From assembly GCA_045546975.1 (NCBI GenBank), contig JAZQDV010000011.1, positions 1 to 7,380 of the forward strand: a DNA stretch of 7,380 nucleotides, written 5' to 3'. Below, in pieces: positions 1 to 6,579 of this stretch. Source of the stretch: SIG480 sp045546975. Lineage in GTDB: Bacteria; Bacillota; Clostridia; Oscillospirales; JAAYXM01. Numbering within the stretch: position 1 is the stretch's first letter; the number at the start of each line of letters is the position of its first letter. The translations under genes and the position numbers were made by a program. Below the pieces are notes generated by a model. The model had not been told where the DNA came from and searched no databases. It saw only the letters and a list, made by a program, of their open reading frames with translations.

Positions 1-800
1 GCAACGGTTCTCTCGGTAATCTCGCGGAAGAACTTTTCCGGAAGATCCCAGTTGATGATTGTTGTTGAGAAAACGTCGAAGTACGGGCACGCACCGACCA
101 TTTCCCAGTTGTCATATCCGCGAAGCTCTGTTACATAGTAAGAATTGAGCGTTGCGTGGACACAGCAGGTAATCTCAAGATTCGGGTTGAGCTCTTTAAG
201 TGCCTTTGATGTATCTGAAAGTGTGAAGAGAGCTTCACGCCAACGGAACTGCTTTACGTCGTCGTTCATAAATTTCGGCATCTCATAGCCGTAGTATTCC
301 TCAAACTTCTTCATACACTCCGGGCAACGGCAAGCCCAGTCATCACCCGCACCGCCTGTGATGGATGCGTATGACTTCGGGTATGCATAATGCGGCTCGT
401 CCCAGAAAAAGCCGTCAACCTCTGTTTCACGCGCAAGACGCAGGCAGATGTTCTTGAAATAGTCGCGGAAGGAATTTGTGTTAAAGCAAGCGGCATTGAG
501 TACCTCGCCTGTGTATGCAGAAACCTGACGGTGGTGGATATTATTCTGTAAGAACAAACTTACCTGCTCACCGCCAAAGTATTTGCCGATACCCCATGTA
601 TCCGCGATAACGCGAAGCCCAAGCTCGTGTGCCGCTTTTACGATGTTGTTGATATTCGGAAACCAGAAGTCGATATCAAATTCCGTAATTGCAAGAATGA
701 CGGTATCGCACCCGTGTTCTATCATTTCCTTGAAGTCTTCTTTTGCGTGTTCTACGTAGTTTAAGCCGTAGTAACTTACTGCTGTGTGTTTAATTGCCAT
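1..800 (-). CDS. Glycoside-hydrolase-like TIM-barrel protein, 3' end cut by the window edge
   Basis: The frame is open from an ATG at 800 to the left edge and gives 266 residues (N-terminus MAIKHTAVSYYGLNY). The start is preceded by AAGGAG (809-814) with an 8-nt spacer. There is no signal peptide, so the protein is probably cytoplasmic. The sequence reads like the N-terminal half of a (beta/alpha)8 barrel: the strand-like segment DTVILAI (32-38), then LGLRVIADTWG (60-70), then DGFFWDEPHY (129-138), where Asp134/Glu135 sit at the end of a predicted strand as catalytic acids do in GH42-like and other GHL-type hydrolases. A short cysteine cluster, CRCPEC (157-162), follows, and resembles the CxCxxC segment common after the DEP motif in such proteins. 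The fold class is my inference, and the exact family and substrate are not known to me. A divergent AraC-type regulator next door fits a sugar-induced enzyme. The missing C-terminal half could hold further domains. Confidence 0.7.
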   Translation of the reverse strand, partial: MAIKHTAVSYYGLNYVEHAKEDFKEMIEHGCDTVILAITEFDIDFWFPNINNIVKAAHELGLRVIADTWGIGKYFGGEQVSLFLQNNIHHRQVSAYTGEVLNAACFNTNSFRDYFKNICLRLARETEVDGFFWDEPHYAYPKSYASITGGAGDDWACRCPECMKKFEEYYGYEMPKFMNDDVKQFRWREALFTLSDTSKALKELNPNLEITCCVHATLNSYYVTELRGYDNWEMVGACPYFDVFSTTIINWDLPEKFFREITERTV

Positions 801-819
801 TTTAATCTCTCCTTATAGT

Positions 820-893
820 TGTGGATTTTACTTTATTATATATCCGGCAGAGCTACAAGTAAACTCACGTTTCGCAACAAAAATGTGGATTTT
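820..893. repeat. 10-bp direct repeat TGTGGATTTT, possible regulator half-sites
   Basis: The 10-mer TGTGGATTTT occurs at 820-829 and again at 884-893, in the same orientation, 64 bp apart (about six helical turns). Copy one falls on the predicted start site of the minus-strand gene. Copy two lies about 20 bp upstream of that gene's -35 box and 12 bp upstream of the candidate -35 of the regulator gene. AraC-family proteins bind asymmetric sites often arranged as direct repeats, so these could be operators for the adjacent regulator. The repeat is seen directly; the function is inferred. Confidence 0.35.
835..863 (-). promoter_or_regulatory. Predicted sigma-A promoter of the glycoside-hydrolase-like gene
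   Basis: Read on the minus strand, TTTACT (858-863) is followed by a 17-bp spacer and a perfect TATAAT (835-840). Transcription would start near 828, leaving a leader of about 28 nt that carries the AAGGAG ribosome binding site. The -10 box is a full consensus match and the spacer is ideal; the -35 box matches 4 of 6 positions. The weak -35 would suit a promoter that depends on an activator, such as the divergent AraC-type protein, but that is inference. Confidence 0.6.
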
Positions 894-905
894 TCGGAAC
901 TATTC

Positions 906-934
906 TTGACTTTTACTTCAAAGGATGGTAACGT
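906..934 (+). promoter_or_regulatory. Candidate promoter of the AraC-type regulator
   Basis: TTGACT (906-911) matches the -35 consensus at 5 of 6 positions. A 17-bp spacer leads to TAACGT (929-934), a poor -10 box, but it is preceded by TGG, giving an extended -10 arrangement (TGNT). The start would be near 941, leaving a leader of only about 13 nt in front of the ATG at 954. A TTATAT at 934-939 is an alternative -10 but is badly spaced from this -35. Confidence 0.35.
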
Positions 935-941
935 TATATGC

Positions 942-947
942 GAGGTG
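942..947 (+). promoter_or_regulatory. Ribosome binding site that sets the regulator start at 954
   Basis: GAGGTG lies 6 nt before the ATG at 954. The same frame is open upstream to a TTG at 819, but that extension runs through both predicted promoters and has no comparable Shine-Dalgarno site, so 954 is preferred. Confidence 0.7.
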
Positions 948-953
948 ATATCT

Positions 954-1718
954 ATGTTCACAAACGAACTTGCAAATGTAAAAATACTTACCGCACTTGA
1001 TCTGCACTGGAATTCTAACATCAGAAATTCAGAAATCCGTCCATTCCACGCGCTCTCTTTCAGACTACGTGGAGATGCCACTTTCATAAATGGAAATAGG
1101 AGAATTTACGCAAGCAGCAATGATATTGTCTTTGTGCCGAAAGGCATGCAATACACACTTGATCATGGTAGCGAACACCTATACGTTGTTCATTTCGATA
1201 CCGATACGCCCTTACCAAACGAAATAACGGTTTTGCATCCACACAATGCACCTCTTTTAAAAGAAATGTTTGCATCGCTTTATTCGTGCTGGCTCTCCGC
1301 AAAGCCGAGCGGAAGAAATAACGCGTATGCCGACTTTTATCGTATTTGCTCTGAACTTGCACTTTCACTTGAGCACAACAACAATTCCGAGAAAGACAGA
1401 CTTGCATTCATTTCAAATTACATTCACGACCACTTTAGAGAAAGCAACTTATCCATTCCATCACTCTCTGCAATTTTCGGCACAAGCGAAAGTTATTTCA
1501 GAAGAGCATTTACCGCGCGTTTTTCTATTTCGCCACTGAAATACATAAGTTCCCTCAGACTGGAATATGCCTGTGAACTTCTGCACTCTGGATATTATTC
1601 AATCGAAGAAGTATCCGAAATGTCAGGTTTCCGTGATGTGAAGTATTTTGCTCGTTTCATTAAGAATGAAACCGGAATGCAACCAAGTAAAATAAAAAAA
1701 GATGATACCATCATTTGA
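954..1718 (+). CDS. AraC/XylS-family transcriptional regulator with cupin-like sensor domain
   Basis: This is a 254-residue cytoplasmic DNA-binding protein, a usual length for an AraC regulator of sugar metabolism. Residues about 10-90 look like the cupin (AraC-binding) sensor domain: beta-rich, with FRLRGDATF (37-45) and SSNDIVFVPKGMQYTL (54-69), the typical turn of small-molecule-binding cupins. Residues about 150-249 form the double helix-turn-helix domain. The first HTH is around LSIPSLSAIFGTSESYFRRAF (start 166). The second contains SIEEVSEMSGFRDVKYFARF (216-235), with the family's I-x-x-V-x-x-x-x-G-F-x-D-x-x-Y-F-x-R-x-F signature, followed by the G-M-Q-P-S-K-I ending. It is transcribed away from the glycoside-hydrolase-like gene and shares its 153-bp intergenic region, so that gene is the likely target. 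The family call is secure; ligand and direction of control are not visible. Its 3' end nearly meets the conjugation module, with only 27 bp between stop codons. Confidence 0.93.
   Translation: MFTNELANVKILTALDLHWNSNIRNSEIRPFHALSFRLRGDATFINGNRRIYASSNDIVFVPKGMQYTLDHGSEHLYVVHFDTDTPLPNEITVLHPHNAPLLKEMFASLYSCWLSAKPSGRNNAYADFYRICSELALSLEHNNNSEKDRLAFISNYIHDHFRESNLSIPSLSAIFGTSESYFRRAFTARFSISPLKYISSLRLEYACELLHSGYYSIEEVSEMSGFRDVKYFARFIKNETGMQPSKIKKDDTII
1691..1715 (-). terminator. Weak candidate terminator of the conjugation operon
   Basis: On the minus strand, a small hairpin (ATGAT, loop GGT, ATCAT) is followed within two bases by TTTTTTTATTTT. It lies about 30 bp past the stop codon of the C40 peptidase gene, inside the 3' end of the convergent regulator gene. 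The T run is good but the stem is only about 5-6 bp and AT-rich, so efficiency is doubtful. Confidence 0.3.
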
Positions 1719-1745
1719 TTAAACTCATTTCCCATAGTAATCACT

Positions 1746-3848
1746 TTAATCCATTACCTTCACCGCCCATCCGAAACCTTCTTCGTCTGTTATCACCACA
1801 TTGTTCGCACCTGCGTTGCAGTGGATGACGAGAAGGTATCCGTTGTCTTTACGTCCGGCTACTATGCCGATGTGTGAGTTGTCGGAATATACCGCGAGGT
1901 CACCCGGTTCGGCTTCATCCCACGTTATGCGAACACCCTTTGCCGCCTGATTTCCAACACCGTGACCTATGTAACTTTCGGAGAATCCGGCATTGATGAA
2001 TACCCAAGTGACAAAGCCCGAACAATCAAGTCCGAACGGTCTTGTTTTGCCGGTAGTCACACTTCCTGCTGCTGTTACAGTCTTCATCTTGCCCCATTCA
2101 GAATCCCAACCTATGCACGATGACTTCCCGCCCCAAAAGTATGTTACCTTACCAACGAGTGAGCACGCTTTTTTCACGATAAGCTTTCGCTCTTCGGATA
2201 AATCTTCGGGCAGGTCTTCCAGTATTTCCTTTGCCGTTACATCGGATATTGCAAGGCTCTGCATTGTTCCCGTAAAAGCATCACCGTTTTCAAGAAGCGT
2301 TTCAAGCGCTTCTTTTTGTTTTCTCCCGAAAAAGTATTTGGTTATCATCTCATCCTTTGTCTTTGCATCAATCGTTATGTATAGGACTATCTGCGTAAGC
2401 TCACCAACCGTTTCAACCTCGACTCGTGAGGTTATCGTGTGCATATCCCAAAAGACGGTCTTGAGCTTTTCTTTTTTAGCTTCATCTATAACCACAACAT
2501 CCTGCGCGGTATTATCATCCACTCCTGCAACTTTAACAGCAAATACAGAGAGCACAAGCTTCCAATCTGCCTGTTCTCCCTCTATAACACATCTGTGATG
2601 TGGTGTGTTATCCTCTATCTCCGTGAGCTTTTCTGAAAGCTCCATATTACACTCGGCTATTATCGACGATACCGGTATAGAGCTCGGATCTGCCGCTTCA
2701 TCCGATATAAATATACCAAACGGACTTGCAATGACCGACGCTATTATGCAGATGATGATTATAACTACCAAGATAACAAGCGCCCACCATCCGAGCGCCG
2801 CAATAGCGGAAGCAATCGCTTTTGCCGCCGCAGCTAAAAGCTGTATTGTTTTTGTCACTATAACCTGTGTCGCTTTCGCCGTAGCTTTCGCGGCTTTTTC
2901 TGCCGCTTGTGCCGCGCGTTTTGCCGCCTCACGAGCACCTTTTGCAGCACGCTTCGCCGCTTCTTTATTCACTCTTTTAGCGGTTTCCTTCGCGGTCTTT
3001 GTAGCCGGGTTCTTTTTATAAATCACCTTTGTCTTTTTGGCGGTATCTGAATATGCATTACCCGTTTTCACACGGCTTTTCGGTGAATTTGATACACTGT
3101 CCCTCGTTTTTACAAGTTTGCTCCGCGATGGTGTTTTTGTTTTCTGTCTCTGTTCTGAAGAAGTTCTCACCCTTCTCGATTCAGCATACTTTTGCCGTGT
3201 CTTTATATCAGCACGTTTATGTGTATCGGTTTTGGTCTTTATCTTCGATTGTTCCACTTTCGGCGTTTCAATAGAAGTCCTTTCCGGCTCTCGGGTTTGT
3301 GCCCGTTCTTCCTTCTGTTTTACCTCAAGCTTGTCCTTGACATATTCCCGACGAGCACTGTCGCGCATTGTATCCTTTGGCGTTTTTGTTTCAGATAAAT
3401 TTTCTTGTTTGACATCGGCATTTTCTTTTTTCCTTATCTGAACTTTATCCTTCACATATTCCCGACGGGCATTATCGCGCATCTTTTCTTCCGGTGGTTT
3501 GGGTTCCGGCAGAGTTGCTTGCTCGGGCACATCAGGTTGCTCACTCTGACGTTTAAGATACTCTTCCTTTTTCTTAATCTGATTTCGTCTGTACTTTCGT
3601 ATTCTGTTCTCAACGACCGCTCGGCCGCCGCTTCGTATTTTGTCAACCGTAGTTTCAGCCGCAGACTCAACGGTTTCGGCAGCTTCGGTATCGGCTTTCT
3701 TGTTCTCGCGCTGTTCTTCCTTTTCGCGCAATAGTTTCTTAAGCTTCGCATCCTTTGGGTATAACCGCTTTCCTGAAACGGTGCTTGATTTAATGCTCTC
3801 TTTCGTCTTAATCTTAACTTCGTCAGGCTTCTTCTTTATATCCGCCAT
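1746..3848 (-). CDS. Membrane-anchored C40 (NlpC/P60) peptidase of a Tn1549-type conjugation module
   Basis: This 700-residue protein probably cleaves peptidoglycan peptide bonds so the conjugation channel can cross the wall. The start at 3848 has AAAGAGGTG nine nt upstream. Residues 1-345 are extremely basic and low in complexity, with a duplicated MRD-x-ARREYVKDK segment (123-135 and 161-173) and an Ala/Lys/Arg-rich helix-forming stretch (281-330: 19 Ala and 14 Lys/Arg). One membrane span covers about 353-380 (GWWALVILVVIIIICIIASV). Residues about 385-545 form a middle domain matching my memory of clostridial mobile-element peptidases (W429-x-x-V, FWDMH at 466-470); its function is unknown. 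The NlpC/P60 domain spans about 555-700 with catalytic Cys609 (LDCSGFV), His659 (SHIGIV) and a likely third polar residue His676. The positive-inside rule puts the basic half in the cytoplasm and the enzyme outside. It lies downstream of virB4, as in related elements, but behind a terminator-like hairpin. Confidence 0.9.
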   Translation of the reverse strand: MADIKKKPDEVKIKTKESIKSSTVSGKRLYPKDAKLKKLLREKEEQRENKKADTEAAETVESAAETTVDKIRSGGRAVVENRIRKYRRNQIKKKEEYLKRQSEQPDVPEQATLPEPKPPEEKMRDNARREYVKDKVQIRKKENADVKQENLSETKTPKDTMRDSARREYVKDKLEVKQKEERAQTREPERTSIETPKVEQSKIKTKTDTHKRADIKTRQKYAESRRVRTSSEQRQKTKTPSRSKLVKTRDSVSNSPKSRVKTGNAYSDTAKKTKVIYKKNPATKTAKETAKRVNKEAAKRAAKGAREAAKRAAQAAEKAAKATAKATQVIVTKTIQLLAAAAKAIASAIAALGWWALVILVVIIIICIIASVIASPFGIFISDEAADPSSIPVSSIIAECNMELSEKLTEIEDNTPHHRCVIEGEQADWKLVLSVFAVKVAGVDDNTAQDVVVIDEAKKEKLKTVFWDMHTITSRVEVETVGELTQIVLYITIDAKTKDEMITKYFFGRKQKEALETLLENGDAFTGTMQSLAISDVTAKEILEDLPEDLSEERKLIVKKACSLVGKVTYFWGGKSSCIGWDSEWGKMKTVTAAGSVTTGKTRPFGLDCSGFVTWVFINAGFSESYIGHGVGNQAAKGVRITWDEAEPGDLAVYSDNSHIGIVAGRKDNGYLLVIHCNAGANNVVITDEEGFGWAVKVMD
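3330..3482 (-). repeat. In-frame direct repeat in the peptidase N-terminal region
   Basis: Two 39-bp units (3444-3482 and 3330-3368) encode MRDNARREYVKDK and MRDSARREYVKDK, with a period of 114 bp (38 residues). Similarity extends weakly on both sides (TLPEPKPPEEK before the first unit, LSETKTPKDT before the second). The near identity of 12 of 13 residues in an otherwise drifting charged region suggests a fairly recent internal duplication or selection on the motif. Confidence 0.8.
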
Positions 3849-3870
3849 TATATATCACACCTCTTTCTGT

Positions 3871-3917
3871 ATGCAAAAATATCGGCGGCAAGAATGAACA
3901 AAACATTCTCGCCGCCG
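3871..3917 (-). terminator. Strong intrinsic terminator or attenuator between virB4 and the peptidase gene
   Basis: Arms at 3883-3896 and 3904-3917 form a 14-bp stem (one G-U pair, seven GC pairs at the base) with a 7-nt loop. On the minus strand it is followed by ATATTTTTGC. The stem begins 8 nt after the virB4 stop codon and ends about 17 nt before the peptidase gene's Shine-Dalgarno site. The T run is interrupted at its start, so partial read-through is likely. I see no convincing separate promoter after it, which favours an attenuator that lowers peptidase output relative to the channel genes. Confidence 0.75.
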
Positions 3918-3924
3918 TATATAT

Positions 3925-6231
3925 TTATCCACCATTTGGTTTGGTCGACATGAGTCCGTAGAGCTCCGTATCGCGCGGAAAATCATTCACAAACGGAACT
4001 ATTGAGCCGCCGACTTTAATCAGTCCCCTACCTGCCGCCGCATTGGTTATGTGACCAAGCTGTGTGTTGGAAATATTGAGAAGATCCGCAAGCTCACGTC
4101 TGTCAGACGGTGACTGATTTAGCATTAGAAGAAACTCACTGTTTGATAGCATTCCTCGCGCTGTTTCATTTCTTAAACAGTCTTCAATGTTCTGCGTTAT
4201 ACCCGTCAATAGCCCACCGTATTTTCTAAATCTCTTCCACGCCTTTAACAGGAACTCCGCACTGTATGGATTCTTAAAAAGCAAGTGAGCTTCGTCAATA
4301 TATACTCGCGTATACTTCCCTCGCCGTCTGTTTGCCATAACACGGTTCATTATGTTATCAAGCATAATAAGAAGTCCTATCGACTTCATCTGATCGCCAA
4401 GCTCCAGTGTGTCATAGCAGATGATGCGACGGTTTACATCGACGTTGCTTTCGTGCGCAAATGCGTTAAGGCTTCCCGTTGCAAACATTTCAAGAGAAAG
4501 CGCAAGGCTGTGCGCTTCAGGTTCTCTTTGTCGCAAAAGCTCGTTTCTGAAATCAACAAGTGTCGGCATCCGAGTTGTCTTTCCGGATATGTAGTCACTG
4601 AACACGTGTATTGTGCATCGGTCGATTATGGATTTCTCCATAGCACCTACACCTACGCCGAAGTGGGTATCGCCGTTTTTGAGAAGCTGGTCGAAAAGTG
4701 ATATGAGAAATTCCGACTTGATTGATATCGGGTTCTCTTCGCCGAAGGTATCCTTATCTATCTCCATCGCGTTTATATGATGCAGTGAGGACGCAGAGAG
4801 TTTTATAACCTCACCGCCAAGTTTTAAGACAAGCGGACCGTATTCACGTTCCGGATCAATTATGATAATATCATCGGGTGAGAACAGAGCTACCATAGCC
4901 ATTTCCATTTTTGATGCAAAGGATTTACCGGAGCCTGAAACACCGAGGATGAAACCGTTTCCGTTGAGAAGAAGTTTTCGGTTACACATAAGAAGATTAT
5001 GCGATATGGCGTTTATACCGTAGTACAATCCGCCCTCGTCTATTATCTCCTGCGTTTTATATGGAATAAGCACTGCTGCGCTCTCTGTTGTCAGAGTTCG
5101 TACCGCATCAATCTTTATTAGTCCATACGGGAGGACAGTATTAAGAGCATCTTCTTGTTGGAACTTAAGCGTTGCAAAGGTACAGAAGAACTTTCTGCCA
5201 ATGGACATAAGTGTTTCCGTATCGTTGTTCAGCTCATCGAGAGAATCAGCTATATGCACGAGTGTAACAACTGCATACATCATACGTTGGTCGCGTGTGG
5301 TTATATCATCAAGAAGCTCCGTTATCTCTTTTCTCATTTGCTCCATATCATACGGTACATTTGCAGAAAAGTTGTTGTTCATATTCTGCTTGTTCTGCCA
5401 CTTCGTTATATCTGTTTCAACTGCAAGCATCTTTTTCTGCACAAGCTTTATTGCCACATCCGTAGGCATCGGTTGAATATCTACCGAAAGCATCATATTG
5501 CGCGAGAAGTCCGTTAGGTTAGAGAACATTTCGTCCTTTAAGAATGTTGGAAACTCCTTGAGAAAGATAACCCTTGCAAACTTATCTCCAATACATATAT
5601 GGTCGCGGCGAAACTCTATACTGTCCGGACATATGCTATCCTTGAAGTGAATACCGCGTGCCATAGCTTTCTTAAGGTCAAACTCAAAAGCGCCCTCATC
5701 CTGCGGTCTGAAGAAATCACGGAACACCTGCAATCTTTCTTTATACTCAAGCTCCGTTATTTTTGAGCCGAGCCTTGCAAAATCTGCCGTAATGTCGTTT
5801 CCTACACGGGTGAAGAAAGACTTTGCTTCTTCAAGGTTCTTTTTCTCTGTTGATACGGTTATGTATTTATCGTGAACGATACTGTTACTCTCCTCCATCT
5901 TTGAATGGAGAAGGTCAATGAGCTCGCGCTTATACTGTTCAAACCTCTCGTCCCCGTTTGATGATACCATTTGCTTTATAACCTCATTGCCGAGAGTTCT
6001 GTTATATATACTTATCTTTGTAAACGCATCGGATGGCAGACCGTTGAGGATTGCAGAGTGCGTAAGAAACATCTGCTCTTTGTCATCATCCGATGCTACA
6101 TCGTAGTTCACGTCAGAAAACCGCCACGACTTTGAATATACATTCCCGCACTTTATTATCCCGTCACGATACAGCTTATCAATCGGAATCGAGCGTTGAG
6201 CGGACGGTCTTTTTCTTTTTCCTCTTTTCAT
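3925..6231 (-). CDS. virB4: VirB4-type conjugation ATPase
   Basis: This 768-residue ATPase should sit at the cytoplasmic face of the conjugation channel and power its assembly or substrate transfer. Numbered from the ATG at 6231: an N-terminal domain with SIPIDKLYRDGIIKCGNVYS (14-33) and FSDVNYDVASDDDK (38-51), the typical opening of Tn1549-type VirB4 proteins; Walker A GVSGSGKS (430-437); IDPEREYG (458-465); Walker B with VYIDEAH (643-649); the glutamine motif LTGITQN (675-681); and the downstream ARGMLSNSEFLLMLNQS segment (691-707). Length is normal and no motif is missing. The start at 6231 is chosen because AGGAGG lies nine nt upstream. The frame also extends to an ATG at 6291, adding 20 residues (MCARTVRRIS...) that lack a good ribosome binding site and do not resemble the family. 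The first 53 nt overlap the end of the PrgI-family gene, suggesting translational coupling. Confidence 0.95.
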   Translation of the reverse strand: MKRGKRKRPSAQRSIPIDKLYRDGIIKCGNVYSKSWRFSDVNYDVASDDDKEQMFLTHSAILNGLPSDAFTKISIYNRTLGNEVIKQMVSSNGDERFEQYKRELIDLLHSKMEESNSIVHDKYITVSTEKKNLEEAKSFFTRVGNDITADFARLGSKITELEYKERLQVFRDFFRPQDEGAFEFDLKKAMARGIHFKDSICPDSIEFRRDHICIGDKFARVIFLKEFPTFLKDEMFSNLTDFSRNMMLSVDIQPMPTDVAIKLVQKKMLAVETDITKWQNKQNMNNNFSANVPYDMEQMRKEITELLDDITTRDQRMMYAVVTLVHIADSLDELNNDTETLMSIGRKFFCTFATLKFQQEDALNTVLPYGLIKIDAVRTLTTESAAVLIPYKTQEIIDEGGLYYGINAISHNLLMCNRKLLLNGNGFILGVSGSGKSFASKMEMAMVALFSPDDIIIIDPEREYGPLVLKLGGEVIKLSASSLHHINAMEIDKDTFGEENPISIKSEFLISLFDQLLKNGDTHFGVGVGAMEKSIIDRCTIHVFSDYISGKTTRMPTLVDFRNELLRQREPEAHSLALSLEMFATGSLNAFAHESNVDVNRRIICYDTLELGDQMKSIGLLIMLDNIMNRVMANRRRGKYTRVYIDEAHLLFKNPYSAEFLLKAWKRFRKYGGLLTGITQNIEDCLRNETARGMLSNSEFLLMLNQSPSDRRELADLLNISNTQLGHITNAAAGRGLIKVGGSIVPFVNDFPRDTELYGLMSTKPNGG

Positions 6232-6562
6232 CTTCCACCACCTCCTGATGTAATGTATATATGATATTCTCCGAACGGTACGGGCGCACACCCGAATAGA
6301 TTATCTCACTCTTTATCCACGCAACGATAAACTTCTCAAAAGTCATCCCGTTATAGGTGAAGAACCCTGCGATTGCAAGCGGAGCCGAACACACGATACA
6401 GAGCCACGAAACAACCTCGGAACCGACGAATCCCCGCAATCCGAAATATATCCCGACAGCCGCACCGAGTGCAAGTGCCGAACAAAAGCACTGTCGTGTA
6501 CTCAGACCGAAGAACAGGCTTTCGTGATAATCCTTTATCTCTTTATTTATGCGCACTTCCAT
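6179..6562 (-). CDS. PrgI-family small membrane protein of the conjugation channel
   Basis: This 127-residue protein resembles the PrgI family, named from Enterococcus pheromone plasmids and normally encoded between the VirB6-like and VirB4 genes, as here; it plays the VirB3-like role at the inner membrane. The opening MEVRINKEIKDYHESLFFGL followed by STRQ is characteristic of the family. Two membrane spans are visible at about 24-43 and 50-69, followed by FEKFIVAWIKSEI (75-87), another family feature. The C-terminal tail is highly basic (KRKKKK, 113-118) and probably cytoplasmic. AAAGGAGG lies 8 nt before the start and directly follows the stop of the upstream gene. The last 53 nt are also read in another frame as the start of virB4, so both proteins carry Lys/Arg-rich ends from the same A-rich DNA. 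Confidence 0.88.
   Translation of the reverse strand: MEVRINKEIKDYHESLFFGLSTRQCFCSALALGAAVGIYFGLRGFVGSEVVSWLCIVCSAPLAIAGFFTYNGMTFEKFIVAWIKSEIIYSGVRPYRSENIIYTLHQEVVEDEKRKKKKTVRSTLDSD
6241..6246 (-). promoter_or_regulatory. Ribosome binding site that sets the virB4 start at 6231
   Basis: AGGAGG on the minus strand lies 9 nt before the ATG at 6231, inside the PrgI-family coding sequence. It decides against the longer reading from 6291 and means ribosomes finishing the upstream gene pass directly over it. Confidence 0.75.
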
Positions 6563-6579
6563 TTCATCAACCTCCTTTG

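Noticed and set aside
819..953. A 45-residue N-terminal extension of the AraC-type regulator starting at a TTG
   Set aside because: It crosses both predicted promoters, has no good ribosome binding site, and its sequence does not look like a cupin-domain start; ATG 954 has GAGGTG at a good distance.
1718..1750. ATTAAA...TTTAAT inverted ends between the convergent genes as an att site or bidirectional terminator
   Set aside because: The 6-bp AT-only arms separated by 21 bp are expected by chance, and no second copy is seen in the window.
2805..3020. GCCGC/GCGGC-rich stretch that looks like a DNA repeat array
   Set aside because: The units are irregular in spacing and sequence and are explained by Ala/Lys/Arg codons of the peptidase; it is not a CRISPR or satellite array.
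1993..3021. Long plus-strand open frames (201 and 138 residues) opposite the peptidase gene
   Set aside because: They are mirror readings of a strongly biased, Lys/Ala-rich coding sequence, lack ribosome binding sites, and give low-complexity Ser/Ala/Phe-rich proteins.
3847..3852. TATAAT on the minus strand as a -10 box for the peptidase gene
   Set aside because: It overlaps the start codon at 3848 and would give a transcript lacking the ribosome binding site and the start.
6232..6291. A 20-residue N-terminal extension of VirB4 from an ATG at 6291
   Set aside because: The ATG at 6231 has AGGAGG nine nt upstream, and the extension is unlike the start of this family and lies deep in the PrgI-family gene.
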